From Herbiconiux sp. (GTDB taxonomy: Bacteria; Actinomycetota; Actinomycetes; Actinomycetales; Microbacteriaceae): 64,000 bases of DNA. Below the pieces are notes generated by a model. The model made no database searches. It was not told the DNA's origin and saw only the letters and a list, made by a program, of their open reading frames with translations. Numbering within the stretch: position 1 is the first letter of the stretch; each line of letters begins with the position of its first letter. The DNA lies in NCBI RefSeq assembly GCF_004297105.1, contig NZ_SCVE01000020.1, positions 280,740 through 344,739 of the forward strand, read 5' to 3'. Below are positions 34,618 through 42,875 of the stretch, piece by piece. The position numbers and the translations under genes were made by a program.

Positions 34618-35382
34618 ATGGCGACCGTGATCGAACGCATCCCATTCCACGAGACCGAGCTCGTCGCCCAGCGCGACGGTGACGGGTTCCTCGTCTCTAT
34701 ACGTCACGCCTGCGACAACATCGGCGTCGACTACTCTCGCCAACTTAAGAAGCTGCGTGAGAAGACCTGGGCAACCGTGGTCTTGAAGGCCACGGTTGCT
34801 GACGACGGCAAGTCTCGCGAGATGGCGATGATCGACCGCCGTACTTTCACCATGTGGCTCGCGACCATCGAGCCGTCGCGTGTCGCTCCCGAGGTTCGTC
34901 CGGTCCTCGACGCATTCCAGTCGGAGGCAGCCGACGCGCTCGATGCCTACTTTCACGAGGGTGGCGCGATCAACCCCGCGGCGACGGTGGATCAGCTCGA
35001 CGTTCTCGCCCGCCGTGCGCAATCCCAGGCCGGTGTCCTGTCCGCACTGAAGGGCATCGTGGACGAGCACTACCTCGAGGTGCAGGGCCGATTCCTCATC
35101 GCCCAGGCCCTCGGCGTGGAGCCGGAACTCGATCCCGAGACGATGCCGGTGGACGTGGAGTCGTACCTCGACGAGGCCGGTGTCAGCCGCGTCGAGCGGG
35201 TGCGCATCCGGTCCTCGTTCGGCAAGCGGCTGAAGGGCGCATACATCGCGAAGCACGGGGTTGAGCCGCTGAAGGTGCCGCGCACGATCAACGGCACCAT
35301 CCAGCAGGTCTACGGGTACACCCGCCGCGACCTCCCGGTCTTTGACCAGATCTTCGAGTCGATGGGGCTGGTGCGGTCATGA
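34618..35382 (+). CDS. Phage antirepressor (P22_AR_N-type)
   Basis: 254 residues. The N-terminal domain (about 5-125) matches the phage antirepressor N-terminal pattern: a strand with FLVSIRHACDNIGVDYSRQLKKLREKTWATV, then MAMIDRRTFTMWLATI. The C-terminal half is helical with KGAYIAKHG. It starts two bases after the Cro-like stop. Such proteins neutralise repressors or tune early transcription. The partner is not determinable. Confidence 0.8.
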   Translation: MATVIERIPFHETELVAQRDGDGFLVSIRHACDNIGVDYSRQLKKLREKTWATVVLKATVADDGKSREMAMIDRRTFTMWLATIEPSRVAPEVRPVLDAFQSEAADALDAYFHEGGAINPAATVDQLDVLARRAQSQAGVLSALKGIVDEHYLEVQGRFLIAQALGVEPELDPETMPVDVESYLDEAGVSRVERVRIRSSFGKRLKGAYIAKHGVEPLKVPRTINGTIQQVYGYTRRDLPVFDQIFESMGLVRS

Positions 35383-35600
35383 ACCTCTACAACTCGGAGG
35401 AGGCGGCGAACGTGTCCCGCCGGCACCCGGAGACAATCCGCGACGCATGCCGCGCCGGTGAACTCCACGGGGTTCAGCGAAAGAAGGGCGGGCCGTGGCT
35501 CATCGCCGAGCCGTGCCTGGCCGCTTGGGTGTTCCGCCAGAAGTGCGAGCACCAGGCCGCGAAGTCGAACGTCACCCGCATCGACAGGCGCGCAAGTTGA
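35379..35600 (+). CDS. Excisionase-like MerR/HTH_17 protein
   Basis: 73 residues. The winged-helix excisionase pattern is NSEEAANVSRRHPETIRDACRAGELHGVQRKKGGPWLI, as in HTH_17 proteins that bind att or promoter DNA. It overlaps the antirepressor by ATGA. It could be the directionality factor for the integrase or a small early regulator. Confidence 0.7.
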   Translation: MNLYNSEEAANVSRRHPETIRDACRAGELHGVQRKKGGPWLIAEPCLAAWVFRQKCEHQAAKSNVTRIDRRAS

Positions 35601-35737
35601 TCTGGGTGCTCGCCGTGGTCGCGATCCTCGCGGCCGGGCTCACTTTGCCCACCACGCTCGCGGTCATCGTCTGCGCCGCGGTGATCGTCACCGCCTGCAT
35701 CGTCCACCACATCATCCGCCAGATCCCGCCCCTGTAG
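35597..35737 (+). CDS. 46-residue two-span membrane peptide
   Basis: From TTG 35597, which overlaps the previous TGA. Nearly the whole peptide is hydrophobic: LIWVLAVVAILAAG and TLAVIVCAAVIVTACIV, then HHIIRQIPPL. Its stop codon lies within the first bases of tRNA-Arg. The overlap and strong membrane character support it, but no family is recognised. Confidence 0.5.
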   Translation: MIWVLAVVAILAAGLTLPTTLAVIVCAAVIVTACIVHHIIRQIPPL

Positions 35738-35804
35738 CTCAGCGGACAGAGCACCGGCCTTCTAACCCGGTCGTCGCTGGTTCGAATCCAGCCACGGGCA
35801 CCAC
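35728..35804 (+). tRNA. Phage-borne tRNA-Arg (anticodon TCT)
   Basis: Cloverleaf with acceptor GCCCCTG/CACGGGC, D arm GCTC...GAGC, anticodon loop CTTCTAA (TCT, reads AGA), T arm GCTGG-TTCGAAT-CCAGC and encoded CCA. Two C-C mismatches are seen: acceptor position 5-68 and the last anticodon-stem pair 31-39. AGA is rare in such GC-rich hosts, so a phage supply is plausible, but the mismatches raise the chance of a decaying gene. Confidence 0.85.
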
Positions 35805-36113
35805 CGACCGCACCTTCACAACTCAACAGCGTTTGTCAGATTCACGCCCCTGAGAGCTAGGCATTGCCGACTCCATCGGATGCGGGATGCAGATGCGTCT
35901 CCTGCCGCATCCTCAGCAGCGACCGGATTGGACCCGGCCGCTCGAACCACTCGCGCACCCCTCCGAGTCCCATACCCCGTGCGGCGCGTGAATCGGTAGC
36001 TCTCGCCACGGCCAGCCGTGCGACCCCTTCGAGTCCGGGTCGAGAGCACTCCCTCAAAAGAAATGCCCCCGGTGTTAGTGCACCGAGGGCGACGACTCCT
36101 GAAAGGAATCACA
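35805..36113. other. Intergenic region without a convincing gene
   Basis: About 309 bases between tRNA-Arg and the next early gene. Open frames here have no ribosome site and no family likeness. The one notable element is a 9-of-10 base-pair hairpin at 36065-36090 (GCCCCCGGTG / CACCGAGGGC) without a T-run, 24 bases before the next start. Confidence 0.5.
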
Positions 36114-36467
36114 TTGTCAATCACGATTGTATCCGAGACGACCGAGCTGCAGCTTCGAGACGATGAAGAGCAGCGCCGCCTTCTCAACGAAAACCACCAG
36201 TGCCCCGACCATGAGGGCTGCGTCTACAACGTCTACTGGGACGACAAGCCTTTCGACGATCCCGGTAACCGGTGGCATCACATCAACGTCGGCGACGGTG
36301 AGTGGTACCGCGTCGAGGTCGAGCTCTCCCCCGCCTCGAATGGTTGGGATATCGACGTGTACGTGCCCGACTCCGGCCAGCACTCCCCCGACGCGGTGCA
36401 GGAACTCGCCGCCGTACTCACGATCGCCGCCGCGCGCGCGAACGAATTGAACAGCTGTCAGTCGTGA
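36114..36467 (+). CDS. Hypothetical early phage protein
   Basis: 117 residues from TTG 36114, preceded by AAAGGAA. Acidic, with Trp/Tyr-rich beta segments (CVYNVYWDDKPFDD, HHINVGDGEWYRVEVEL) and a C-terminal helix AVQELAAVLTIAAARANEL. No family recognised. Its stop overlaps the GTG start of the next gene. Confidence 0.6.
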   Translation: MSITIVSETTELQLRDDEEQRRLLNENHQCPDHEGCVYNVYWDDKPFDDPGNRWHHINVGDGEWYRVEVELSPASNGWDIDVYVPDSGQHSPDAVQELAAVLTIAAARANELNSCQS

Positions 36468-37108
36468 CACGGCAGATGACACGACAAGGCCTCAGGCGGG
36501 AGATCGATGGCGCGCCTCAGGCAGGGTGGCGAGTCAACCTGATGTCGCCGAGCGAGAAGGTCGCGCGCCGCCATGTCGAGTATCCCGATGACGGCGTAGA
36601 CGAAGGCACCGCGTGGGTCTTCTACGGGATCGCGTACCTGCGGCCGGATGTCGAGGAAATCAACGTACTTCCCGCGTTGGGGTGCTCCGTTCGCGAGGAA
36701 CGAAGTTTGTTCCTCGCCGTCATCGCGAGTCGGAACGACCGCGACCTCACCGAGTGGGAGGGAGAGTTCCCTCGCCCGGCCGGGACTGCTCAATCGGCGT
36801 CATATGGTGCGCGCTTCAACGTCATCCGCTGCCGGGTGCCAGGGTGCCGCCAGTACCAGCAGTGGCATCGAGCCGACGTCAACTTCACCCTCCTGGACGA
36901 ACAGCACGTGGCCGAGAGCGCATCCGGAGACGGCTACACGGTGCAACTCGTGTTCGACCGCGGCGCGTGGGTGCCGCAAGTGAAGCTCGACCAGCGCGTC
37001 AACGGGAAACCCCTCACTGCCCGCCAAGCTGCGGACCTCAGCAACGACATCAGCTGGCTGCTCGCCGAGTCAGCCCGCATCAATACCCCGAAGGAGAAGG
37101 TGGCATGA
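36464..37108 (+). CDS. Hypothetical early phage protein
   Basis: 214 residues from GTG 36464 (GTGA overlap; ATG 36476 is an alternative). Mixed alpha/beta with a possible cysteine pair in VIRCRVPGCRQY. Ends with a helical LTARQAADLSNDISWLLAESARI. Neighbours on both sides overlap or abut, so it belongs to a polycistronic early transcript. Function unknown. Confidence 0.6.
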   Translation: MTRQMTRQGLRREIDGAPQAGWRVNLMSPSEKVARRHVEYPDDGVDEGTAWVFYGIAYLRPDVEEINVLPALGCSVREERSLFLAVIASRNDRDLTEWEGEFPRPAGTAQSASYGARFNVIRCRVPGCRQYQQWHRADVNFTLLDEQHVAESASGDGYTVQLVFDRGAWVPQVKLDQRVNGKPLTARQAADLSNDISWLLAESARINTPKEKVA

Positions 37109-37437
37109 ACGATCACGAGTGGCTTGGAACGCTGCATGACGACGACGGGGGCGTAAAAGGCGTCTACCCTCCGGCCCGCTGCGGTGAATCCTCGGTGCAG
37201 CTGGACGCTTCTGTCTATCCGGACGAAGCGATCCAGTTCAGCTTCGAAGTGGAGTGGTGGGAAATCGCCGAACCGGATGTGGACAAGGAGTTCGCGGACA
37301 TCCGTAGCATCATCGATCAGCTCGAGGCACAGTGCCGAGACTTCATTGAGCAGGTGCGCGGCAAGCCTGCGACCGTCACGGAACTCGCGGACCTGCGCCC
37401 GGTCTTTCTGAAACCGACGGGCGGTGACGCAGCGTGA
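37105..37437 (+). CDS. Hypothetical early phage protein
   Basis: 110 residues. ATG 37105 overlaps the previous stop (ATGA). Acidic, with a strand FSFEVEWWEIAEPDVDKEF and an amphipathic helix FADIRSIIDQLEAQCRDFIEQV. No domain recognised. Confidence 0.6.
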   Translation: MNDHEWLGTLHDDDGGVKGVYPPARCGESSVQLDASVYPDEAIQFSFEVEWWEIAEPDVDKEFADIRSIIDQLEAQCRDFIEQVRGKPATVTELADLRPVFLKPTGGDAA

Positions 37438-37655
37438 AATCGATCATCTGCCCTCGATGCCGTGGGTTTATCCCAAATGCTGCCCATGCCGGTGAGTATG
37501 CCGGGGCCACTTCGCGCGCTGACAACGATACGGAGGTTTGTGGGCCATGTGGATCAGATGAAGCCTCTCGAATCGCGATGGCGAACGAACTAGTCCCGAT
37601 CCACGACTGGCCCGTCGAAGACGCCCACGCTTACGCGCCGGAAGTGGGGCGGTGA
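37434..37655 (+). CDS. Small zinc-ribbon-like phage protein
   Basis: 73 residues from GTG 37434 (GTGA overlap). Two cysteine pairs, ICPRCRG near the start and VCGPCGS near residue 35-40, fit a four-Cys zinc ribbon. The C-terminal half is hydrophilic. It may bind nucleic acid or another protein; no further evidence. Confidence 0.55.
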   Translation: MKSIICPRCRGFIPNAAHAGEYAGATSRADNDTEVCGPCGSDEASRIAMANELVPIHDWPVEDAHAYAPEVGR

Positions 37656-37840
37656 TGGCAGAAGCCGGCTACCCCACCTCAACTGCATCTCTGGGACTCA
37701 ACTCACAGATCCCCGATGTCACCGCCGAGCAAGCCCGCGCCGCCGCCGTACAGGTTGCCGGCCACGTCCTCCCCACCGAGATCCTGCCCATCCTGGCGAT
37801 GCTCGGCCTCACCCCCGAAGAAACTCAGGTCACCCCATGA
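37652..37840 (+). CDS. Small hypothetical phage protein
   Basis: 62 residues from GTG 37652 (or ATG 37655, one codon later). A hydrophobic helix VTAEQARAAAVQVAGHVLP and ILPILAMLGLTPEE suggests a small helical bundle. Overlaps both neighbours by four bases. Function unknown. Confidence 0.5.
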   Translation: MMAEAGYPTSTASLGLNSQIPDVTAEQARAAAVQVAGHVLPTEILPILAMLGLTPEETQVTP

Positions 37841-38244
37841 CGTACACCGCGCTCGACACGCTGAAAGACACCGTGCTCCGCGTCGAAGACAAGATCGGCG
37901 TCGCCCAAGATCACCTCTCGGGCAGTCGCGACATCGACGACGAGGACGACGCCATGCAGATCCTCGAATACGCCCGAAGGCTGCTCTGGGAGGCGCTCGC
38001 CGATCACGTCGCGGGCGTCTCGCCAGCGTTCCCTCACTACCCCACTGCAGCCAGCCACCAGGATGCCCACACTTACTCGGATGGCTCCACCATCTGCGAG
38101 CTCATCGACCTATCGGACGGGGCAGGGGTCTTCTACTTCCCTCGGTACGACGGCGACCGTGACGCCTTCATCAACATGTTCGAAACGGGCCGCCGTGCCC
38201 GCCTGACGCTCGTGGAAGGAACAGCCGATGGAAACGACCACTGA
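37837..38244 (+). CDS. Hypothetical early phage protein
   Basis: 135 residues, ATGA overlap at 37837. Acidic N-terminal helices with DIDDEDDAMQILEYARRLL and a beta-rich C-terminus GAGVFYFPRYDGDRDAFINMF. No family recognised. Overlaps the next gene by 17 bases. Confidence 0.6.
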   Translation: MTYTALDTLKDTVLRVEDKIGVAQDHLSGSRDIDDEDDAMQILEYARRLLWEALADHVAGVSPAFPHYPTAASHQDAHTYSDGSTICELIDLSDGAGVFYFPRYDGDRDAFINMFETGRRARLTLVEGTADGNDH

Positions 38245-38566
38245 CCAGAAGATCGAGGCCGTAGACCTCGCTCTCGCGCACATCGAAGACATCCTGACGC
38301 CGCTCAACCTCGCCGCCATCCAACGAGCCCCGCTTGACACGAAGTTCGAGTTCGACTGGGAAGCGATCGCTCGCACCGGCTTCACCGACACCCACCTGGT
38401 GACTGTCGCGCGGACCATGCTCATGATGACCAAGCACGCGCTCGCTGAGGATGTAGCCGACTCTACGATCGTCTCCTCCACCAAGATCACCGGAACCCAT
38501 CTCGCCGAGCTCATCAACGGCAGCTTCCCCGATTGCGCAGGGGAAGCCGTCGGGAGGGCCGCATGA
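38228..38566 (+). CDS. Hypothetical early phage protein
   Basis: 112 residues, helical. IEAVDLALAHIEDILTPL and VARTMLMMTKHALAEDV are amphipathic helices. ATG 38228 is preceded by GGAACAG. It directly precedes the replication initiator (ATGA). Its role is unknown; a replication accessory is possible only from position. Confidence 0.6.
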   Translation: METTTDQKIEAVDLALAHIEDILTPLNLAAIQRAPLDTKFEFDWEAIARTGFTDTHLVTVARTMLMMTKHALAEDVADSTIVSSTKITGTHLAELINGSFPDCAGEAVGRAA

Positions 38567-39417
38567 ACCGGAGTCTCTATCGGTCACGGAACTCATTCGC
38601 GCAGATCTCCTGGGACCTTGTCAAAGTTCTGGACGGTGACGTGGTAGCCGCTGCGATCTTCGACTGGATCGCGTGGAAGTGCGAGTCAGAATTCGCCCCT
38701 GTCGACGACAACGACGACCGTTGGTATCCGATCAGCTATCCGTCGCTGAGCGCCGTCACGGGTGTGAGCGAGAAGACGATCCGAACCACGATCGCCAAGC
38801 TGATCGACGCCGGACACCTCCGGTCCACACAGCTTCGCCGCAATGGTTCGTACGACCAGACCCGCTCGTACGCGCCCGTCTGGTCAGAGGGGGTGCCCTC
38901 AGGGGCAGATGCATCTGCCCTCACTCAGGGGGTGCCCGTAGGGGCAGATGGACCTGCCCCACAGGGCGGATCTGATCTGCCCCTACGGGCAGATGTTCCT
39001 CTTATAGGAGAACTAAGTAATGACGTTATAGAAGACTGCGCATCAGACGATGCGGTGGTCATTGCGGTGGTCGTCGATACCTTCGATGAGTTCTGGTCGG
39101 AGTACCCGATCAGAAAGGGCAAGAAGCCTGCACGCCTGGCCTACGAGAAGGCGCTGACGAGAACCACGCCCGAGAAGATCCTTGCCGGTGTCCGCGCCTA
39201 CGTCGCCAGCCTCGGCCCGAACCCGGACCCGTCGAAGGTCAAGTGGGCGCAGGGATGGCTGAATGACGACCGCTGGGACGACGAGTACGTCTCGCAACCG
39301 AATCGCGCCCTGACCAACGCCGAGATCGCGGCTGCCGACTGGATGGCTCGCTATGGGGGTGACGATGAACGAGAAGGAGACGCGCGCTCTCTTGACGCAG
39401 CTCTCGGCTATCGATAA
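38563..39417 (+). CDS. Winged-helix replication initiator-like protein
   Basis: 284 residues. The N-terminal part has a winged helix: WYPISYPSLSAVTGVSEKTIRTTIAKLIDAGHL, the usual pattern of phage replication initiators that prime helicase loading. A low-complexity repeat region (about 110-145) follows, then a C-terminal domain with DEFWSEYPIRKGKKPARLAYEKAL, found in DnaD/replisome-organiser-type phage proteins. The repeat region coincides with DNA palindromes that may be the origin. Followed by primase-helicase, so replication is well supported. Confidence 0.7.
   Translation: MNRSLYRSRNSFAQISWDLVKVLDGDVVAAAIFDWIAWKCESEFAPVDDNDDRWYPISYPSLSAVTGVSEKTIRTTIAKLIDAGHLRSTQLRRNGSYDQTRSYAPVWSEGVPSGADASALTQGVPVGADGPAPQGGSDLPLRADVPLIGELSNDVIEDCASDDAVVIAVVVDTFDEFWSEYPIRKGKKPARLAYEKALTRTTPEKILAGVRAYVASLGPNPDPSKVKWAQGWLNDDRWDDEYVSQPNRALTNAEIAAADWMARYGGDDEREGDARSLDAALGYR
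38889..38994. repeat. Iteron-like palindromes inside the initiator gene, candidate origin
   Basis: GGGGGTGCCC-NN-AGGGGCAGATG-type units start at 38889 and 38928, exactly 39 bases apart. Palindromes: 38903-38920 (GGGCAGAT GC ATCTGCCC, perfect 18 bases); 38941-38960 (GGGGCAG/CTGCCCC arms); 38975-38994 (ATCTGCCC/GGGCAGAT arms). As in lambda gene O, origins within the initiator gene are common in phages. The repeated peptide GVP-x-GAD is just the coding by-product. Confidence 0.55.
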
Positions 39418-39697
39418 CCGAGTCGTTACCGATCTGGCTGTTGCCGTCTGGAATCGGGTACTCGCCAGATTCGACTGGGATACCGAGGTGCTTCCGGCGC
39501 TCGACGGGGCTATCGAATCGGCGAGGTTCGACATCCGCCCGGCAGACATCGTGGATCAGATCAAGATCGGCCGCGCTCGCCGGCGCGAGCTTCATGGGTT
39601 GCACCCCACACCACCGCCTGGTCGTCGCTGGGCGGTCGACGCTATCGAGAACGACCCGGAGTACGCCCCGGAGTCGCGGAAGGAAATCGGATCGTGA
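39365..39697 (+). CDS. Hypothetical replication-region protein
   Basis: 110 residues. ATG 39365 is preceded by GGGGG five bases upstream; ATG 39353 in frame is an alternative. Two segments stand out: a helical N-terminus ETRALLTQLSAIDNRVVTDLAVAVW and a basic C-terminus KIGRARRRELHGLHPTPPPGRRW. Helix-rich small proteins between initiator and helicase often act as loaders, but no motif shows that here. Overlaps the initiator gene by about 50 bases. Confidence 0.6.
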   Translation: MNEKETRALLTQLSAIDNRVVTDLAVAVWNRVLARFDWDTEVLPALDGAIESARFDIRPADIVDQIKIGRARRRELHGLHPTPPPGRRWAVDAIENDPEYAPESRKEIGS

Positions 39698-39873
39698 CAC
39701 GCGCAACACAGGTCGCCCGCGAGCAGCGCGACGACCAACTGAACGAGCTCGAGCATCTTCGCGCCGAACGCCAGCGGCTCATCGGACTCGTGTTCGAGAA
39801 CGGCAGACTCGTGAACCTTGCCCTGGGCGGCGTTACGGAATCCGTAACGAGCCCCATCGAGGTGAATCTGTGA
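39694..39873 (+). CDS. 59-residue coiled-coil phage peptide
   Basis: Short GTG-started gene with GTGA overlaps at both ends (39694 and 39870). Residues 10-35 form a charged heptad pattern, QRDDQLNELEHLRAERQRL, then a short hydrophobic stretch. No recognised family. The tight overlaps with flanking genes are the main support. Confidence 0.55.
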   Translation: MTRATQVAREQRDDQLNELEHLRAERQRLIGLVFENGRLVNLALGGVTESVTSPIEVNL

Positions 39874-41471
39874 GAGACGCCACCCTCGAGCTCGTCGATG
39901 CGGTCGTCGCGAAGGGTAGCAAGGTCAAGGCGGCGGGCCAGGACCGGTGGGTTGCGCAGTGCGTAGCTCACGAGGACCGCAACCCGTCGCTATCGATCAT
40001 GCGTGGACGAGGTCAGGCGCTCCTGTTCTGCCACGGAGGATGCAGCACCGATGCGGTCCTCGACGCGCTCGGGTGGCGCATGGAAGCCCTCTTCGACAAC
40101 CCGAAGGGCATCGACTACGAGTACAAGCACCAAGGTCGCGTAGTCCGCACCGTGCACCGGTCGCCCGCGAAACAGTTCTTCCAGAGCATCGCGGACGATA
40201 GTGTCATCCCGCTCTACGAGCCCCCGGGCGTCGACCTGGTAGCCGCAGTGGCAGCGAAGCGAGACATCTACCTCCCGGAAGGCGAGAAGGATGCGGAGAC
40301 TCTAGCCCGCCACGGCGTCACCGCTGTCGCTTCCCCGATGGGCGCGAAGAACTGGGCTCGCTGCGACTACTCAGCGCTCCGAGGGGCGTCAGACCTGTAC
40401 GTCGTCGCAGACAAAGACGAGCCGGGCATGACGCGCGCTCGCGGCCTCTCAGAGCACCTGGCCGGGTTCACCTCCGGCAGCGTCTACGTGGTGCAGGCCG
40501 CCACGGGCAAGGACGCAACCGATCACATCGTCGCCGGCCGCACGCTGGCCGAATTCGAACGTGTCGTGTTCGACGCCAACGACGACGACGCAACCCCGCT
40601 CGACCCGGAATTTGAGAACATGGTCGAGGCCGAGCGGGGGTATTGGCGGGTCAAGAAGGAAGCTCGCAGACGTGACGACGAGGAAGAGGCCGCGCGGGTC
40701 AGCTCGAAGCTCTCACCCAAGACGCTCGGCGAGATCCTCGACATGCAAGTCACCCACAACTGGGTGGTGCCTGGCCTCCTCGAGCGCCGTGACCGCCTCG
40801 TGATGACCGGCGCGGAGGGGGCGGGTAAGAGCTACCTGATGCGCCAGATCACGATCTGCCTCGCTGCAGGCCTGCACCCGTTCAACATGCGGCAGCAGGT
40901 TGATCCGGTCAAGGCGCTCGTCATCGACGCGGAGAACAGCGAGGAGCAGTGGCACCGCGCCACCCGCTACGTCACCGGACGGGCTGCCGCCCTCGGCAAT
41001 GATGACCCGCGCGAGAACGTAGTGATCTCTGCCGGGGTTCGGATGGACCTGTCGAAGACACCCGACATCAACGAGGTTCGCCGCCTAATCGATCTTCACA
41101 ACCCCGACGTGCTCTACATCGGTCCGCTGTACAAGCTGCTGCCGCGGGCGATCACGAACGACGACGACGCAGCCCCGCTCATCGAGACCCTCGACGGGTT
41201 CCGCGAGAACGGACTTGTTCTCCTGATGGAAGCGCACGCAGGCAAGGGGCGCGGGATCGGCGGCGACCGGGACATGAGCCCGCGCGGATCATCCGCGCTG
41301 CTCGGATGGCCCGAATTCGGCATGGGCCTCAGACCTGTCGAGGAAGACGACTCCATGGCCGCACTCGTGAAGTGGCGGTTCGACCGAGAGGAACGCGACT
41401 GGCCGACACATATCAGGCGAGGCCTGGACGGCGAACTCCCATGGATGCCAAGCACGACAGGAGGCTATTGA
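39870..41471 (+). CDS. Bifunctional primase-helicase
   Basis: 533 residues from GTG 39870. The N-terminal CHC2-like zinc motif is CVAHEDRNPSL...FCHGGC. A TOPRIM region follows: YLPEGEKDAETL (Glu) and YVVADKDEPG (DxD). A RecA-like ATPase comes next with Walker A GAEGAGKS (314-321), VKALVIDAEN and a late GLVLLMEAHAGK. This is the primase plus RepA/AAA_25-type helicase arrangement of many actinophages. Works at the fork with the upstream initiator. Confidence 0.88.
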   Translation: MRDATLELVDAVVAKGSKVKAAGQDRWVAQCVAHEDRNPSLSIMRGRGQALLFCHGGCSTDAVLDALGWRMEALFDNPKGIDYEYKHQGRVVRTVHRSPAKQFFQSIADDSVIPLYEPPGVDLVAAVAAKRDIYLPEGEKDAETLARHGVTAVASPMGAKNWARCDYSALRGASDLYVVADKDEPGMTRARGLSEHLAGFTSGSVYVVQAATGKDATDHIVAGRTLAEFERVVFDANDDDATPLDPEFENMVEAERGYWRVKKEARRRDDEEEAARVSSKLSPKTLGEILDMQVTHNWVVPGLLERRDRLVMTGAEGAGKSYLMRQITICLAAGLHPFNMRQQVDPVKALVIDAENSEEQWHRATRYVTGRAAALGNDDPRENVVISAGVRMDLSKTPDINEVRRLIDLHNPDVLYIGPLYKLLPRAITNDDDAAPLIETLDGFRENGLVLLMEAHAGKGRGIGGDRDMSPRGSSALLGWPEFGMGLRPVEEDDSMAALVKWRFDREERDWPTHIRRGLDGELPWMPSTTGGY

Positions 41472-41764
41472 TGCCCGGTTCCGGATGGGTGCCCGATGGG
41501 CGGGTTTACCGTCCCCCACACTGCTGCTCCCGTTGCCGCACCCCATGGAATTGCGCCAACACCAGCTGCGCCTGTCACGGCCCCACTCAGGTGCCGCTGA
41601 CGCCTCGACCCGCCGAAGGGTGGGCGACCTGGCAGCAGGTCATAGAGACGCTGCCACCCATCCCGCGCGAACTAGCCCGCCTCGGCATGCGCGAGTTCCA
41701 GACCCAGTGGTTCGTCCGCCACCTGGTCATCGTCCCGCAAGCCCGAACCAAGGAGACCGAGTGA
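41471..41764 (+). CDS. Small Cys-rich phage protein
   Basis: 97 residues from ATG 41471 (TGATG junction). The first 45 residues hold six cysteines in PPHCCSRCRTPWNCANTSC plus CACHG, a probable zinc-binding knuckle. The C-terminal part is helical. Unknown function, likely nucleic-acid related from its place after the primase. Confidence 0.55.
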   Translation: MPGSGWVPDGRVYRPPHCCSRCRTPWNCANTSCACHGPTQVPLTPRPAEGWATWQQVIETLPPIPRELARLGMREFQTQWFVRHLVIVPQARTKETE

Positions 41765-42699
41765 ACACCGTCGATGACCACCCCTGCGCTCGCCGCTGTA
41801 CCCGCAACGGCACCGACAGTGAACTCCTGCCTGCCAGGCACGGAGCGTACTGCCGGCGGTGCTTCACCACCACGCTGAAGGCCCTCGCCCTCGCCCCGGA
41901 GCTCACCGAGCACCTACGCGCGCAGTGCCCGCCGCAGATGTCACGGCAACTGCAGGAGGTCTACGTCCCGCCGCAGGACGCCGAGTCGGACGAACCGTTC
42001 AACACGGTCGCATTCGACGCCGTCAACCACCTGTTTCGCATGGTCGTGTACAACGCCCGACGCATGGCGCTGCTCCTCGGGAGGGTAGCGCCGGTGACCG
42101 CGATCAACTCGTGGCGCGACACCAACGGGGTGGTGCTCGGCCTGCCGGCCCGCGCCACCCCCGCAGGTGCCCGCTATCTGGTGCTCCCGATGACAGACTG
42201 GCTCGCCACCAACCTCGAAGACATCTTCACTCATGACGCCACCACGGCAGCGGAGATGATCGACATGCGCGACTACCTCTTCGGGGTCGCGAACAAGTGG
42301 CCCCGTGAAGACCGTTCACGCTTCAGCGACATGCCCCACGAGTTCACCACCCGTCTGCGCGCCACCGTCACCGAGGAAGGTCAACCGACCCAGGAGTGGG
42401 CGGTCACGACACTGACCCCGCCACAACCGTTCGCGGCAGGACCCGGACCGTGCGGAGGCCGCATCGCCCTCTTCCCACCCCGCTTCGACGGCGACCCCGA
42501 GGTCATCGAATGCGAGATGTGCGGAACCCGGTTCTCACGCAGCGAATACGAGGCCGCGCTCACGACGCACCTGAAGCACAAGCGAGATGAACGCAACGCC
42601 GCCGACCGTGCACGCCGCGCCCGCAACCGGAAAGCCGACCGCGCCGACCAAGTCCGCAACCACCTCATCAACAAGTACGTGAAGGAGACACCAGCATGA
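41761..42699 (+). CDS. Zinc-finger phage protein, unknown function
   Basis: 312 residues from GTG 41761. N-terminal CARRCTRNG...YCRRCF zinc motif. A long helical middle follows with AVNHLFRMVVYNARRMALLL. Near residue 250 is a second zinc motif IECEMCGTRFSRSEYEAALTTHLKHK (C2H2-like). The tail is very basic: RARRARNRKADRADQVR. DNA- or RNA-binding is likely; the actual role is unknown. This family is frequent in actinophage early regions. Confidence 0.65.
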   Translation: MNTVDDHPCARRCTRNGTDSELLPARHGAYCRRCFTTTLKALALAPELTEHLRAQCPPQMSRQLQEVYVPPQDAESDEPFNTVAFDAVNHLFRMVVYNARRMALLLGRVAPVTAINSWRDTNGVVLGLPARATPAGARYLVLPMTDWLATNLEDIFTHDATTAAEMIDMRDYLFGVANKWPREDRSRFSDMPHEFTTRLRATVTEEGQPTQEWAVTTLTPPQPFAAGPGPCGGRIALFPPRFDGDPEVIECEMCGTRFSRSEYEAALTTHLKHKRDERNAADRARRARNRKADRADQVRNHLINKYVKETPA

Positions 42700-42875
42700 T
42701 GTGCAGCGCCCGAGTCACCGACAACCGAGGATCGAAGGAATGCCTCCGCCCCGTCGTGGAGTCATCCCCACTGCAGATGTGCGCCGTGCACCTGCTCCTC
42801 GCCGTCCAGACCGTCGAAGAGTTCGGCGGGAAGGCAGCGCTCGCCGCATACGCTCGAGCGCAGGCCGCCCAATGA
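42696..42875 (+). CDS. 59-residue Cys/His phage peptide
   Basis: ATGA start at 42696 and ATGA overlap with the next gene. The pattern C-x12-C-x12-C-x2-H, with CLRPVVESS and MCAVHLLL, could bind a metal. Too short for most gene callers; the overlaps with both neighbours support it. Confidence 0.5.
   Translation: MMCSARVTDNRGSKECLRPVVESSPLQMCAVHLLLAVQTVEEFGGKAALAAYARAQAAQ

Noticed and set aside
35816..36187. 123-codon minus-strand frame after tRNA-Arg
   Set aside because: Low-complexity Arg/Ser-rich translation and no ribosome site.
38889..38994. CRISPR-like array
   Set aside because: Only two direct repeats 39 bases apart, palindromic and inside a coding gene; better explained as an iteron-type origin.
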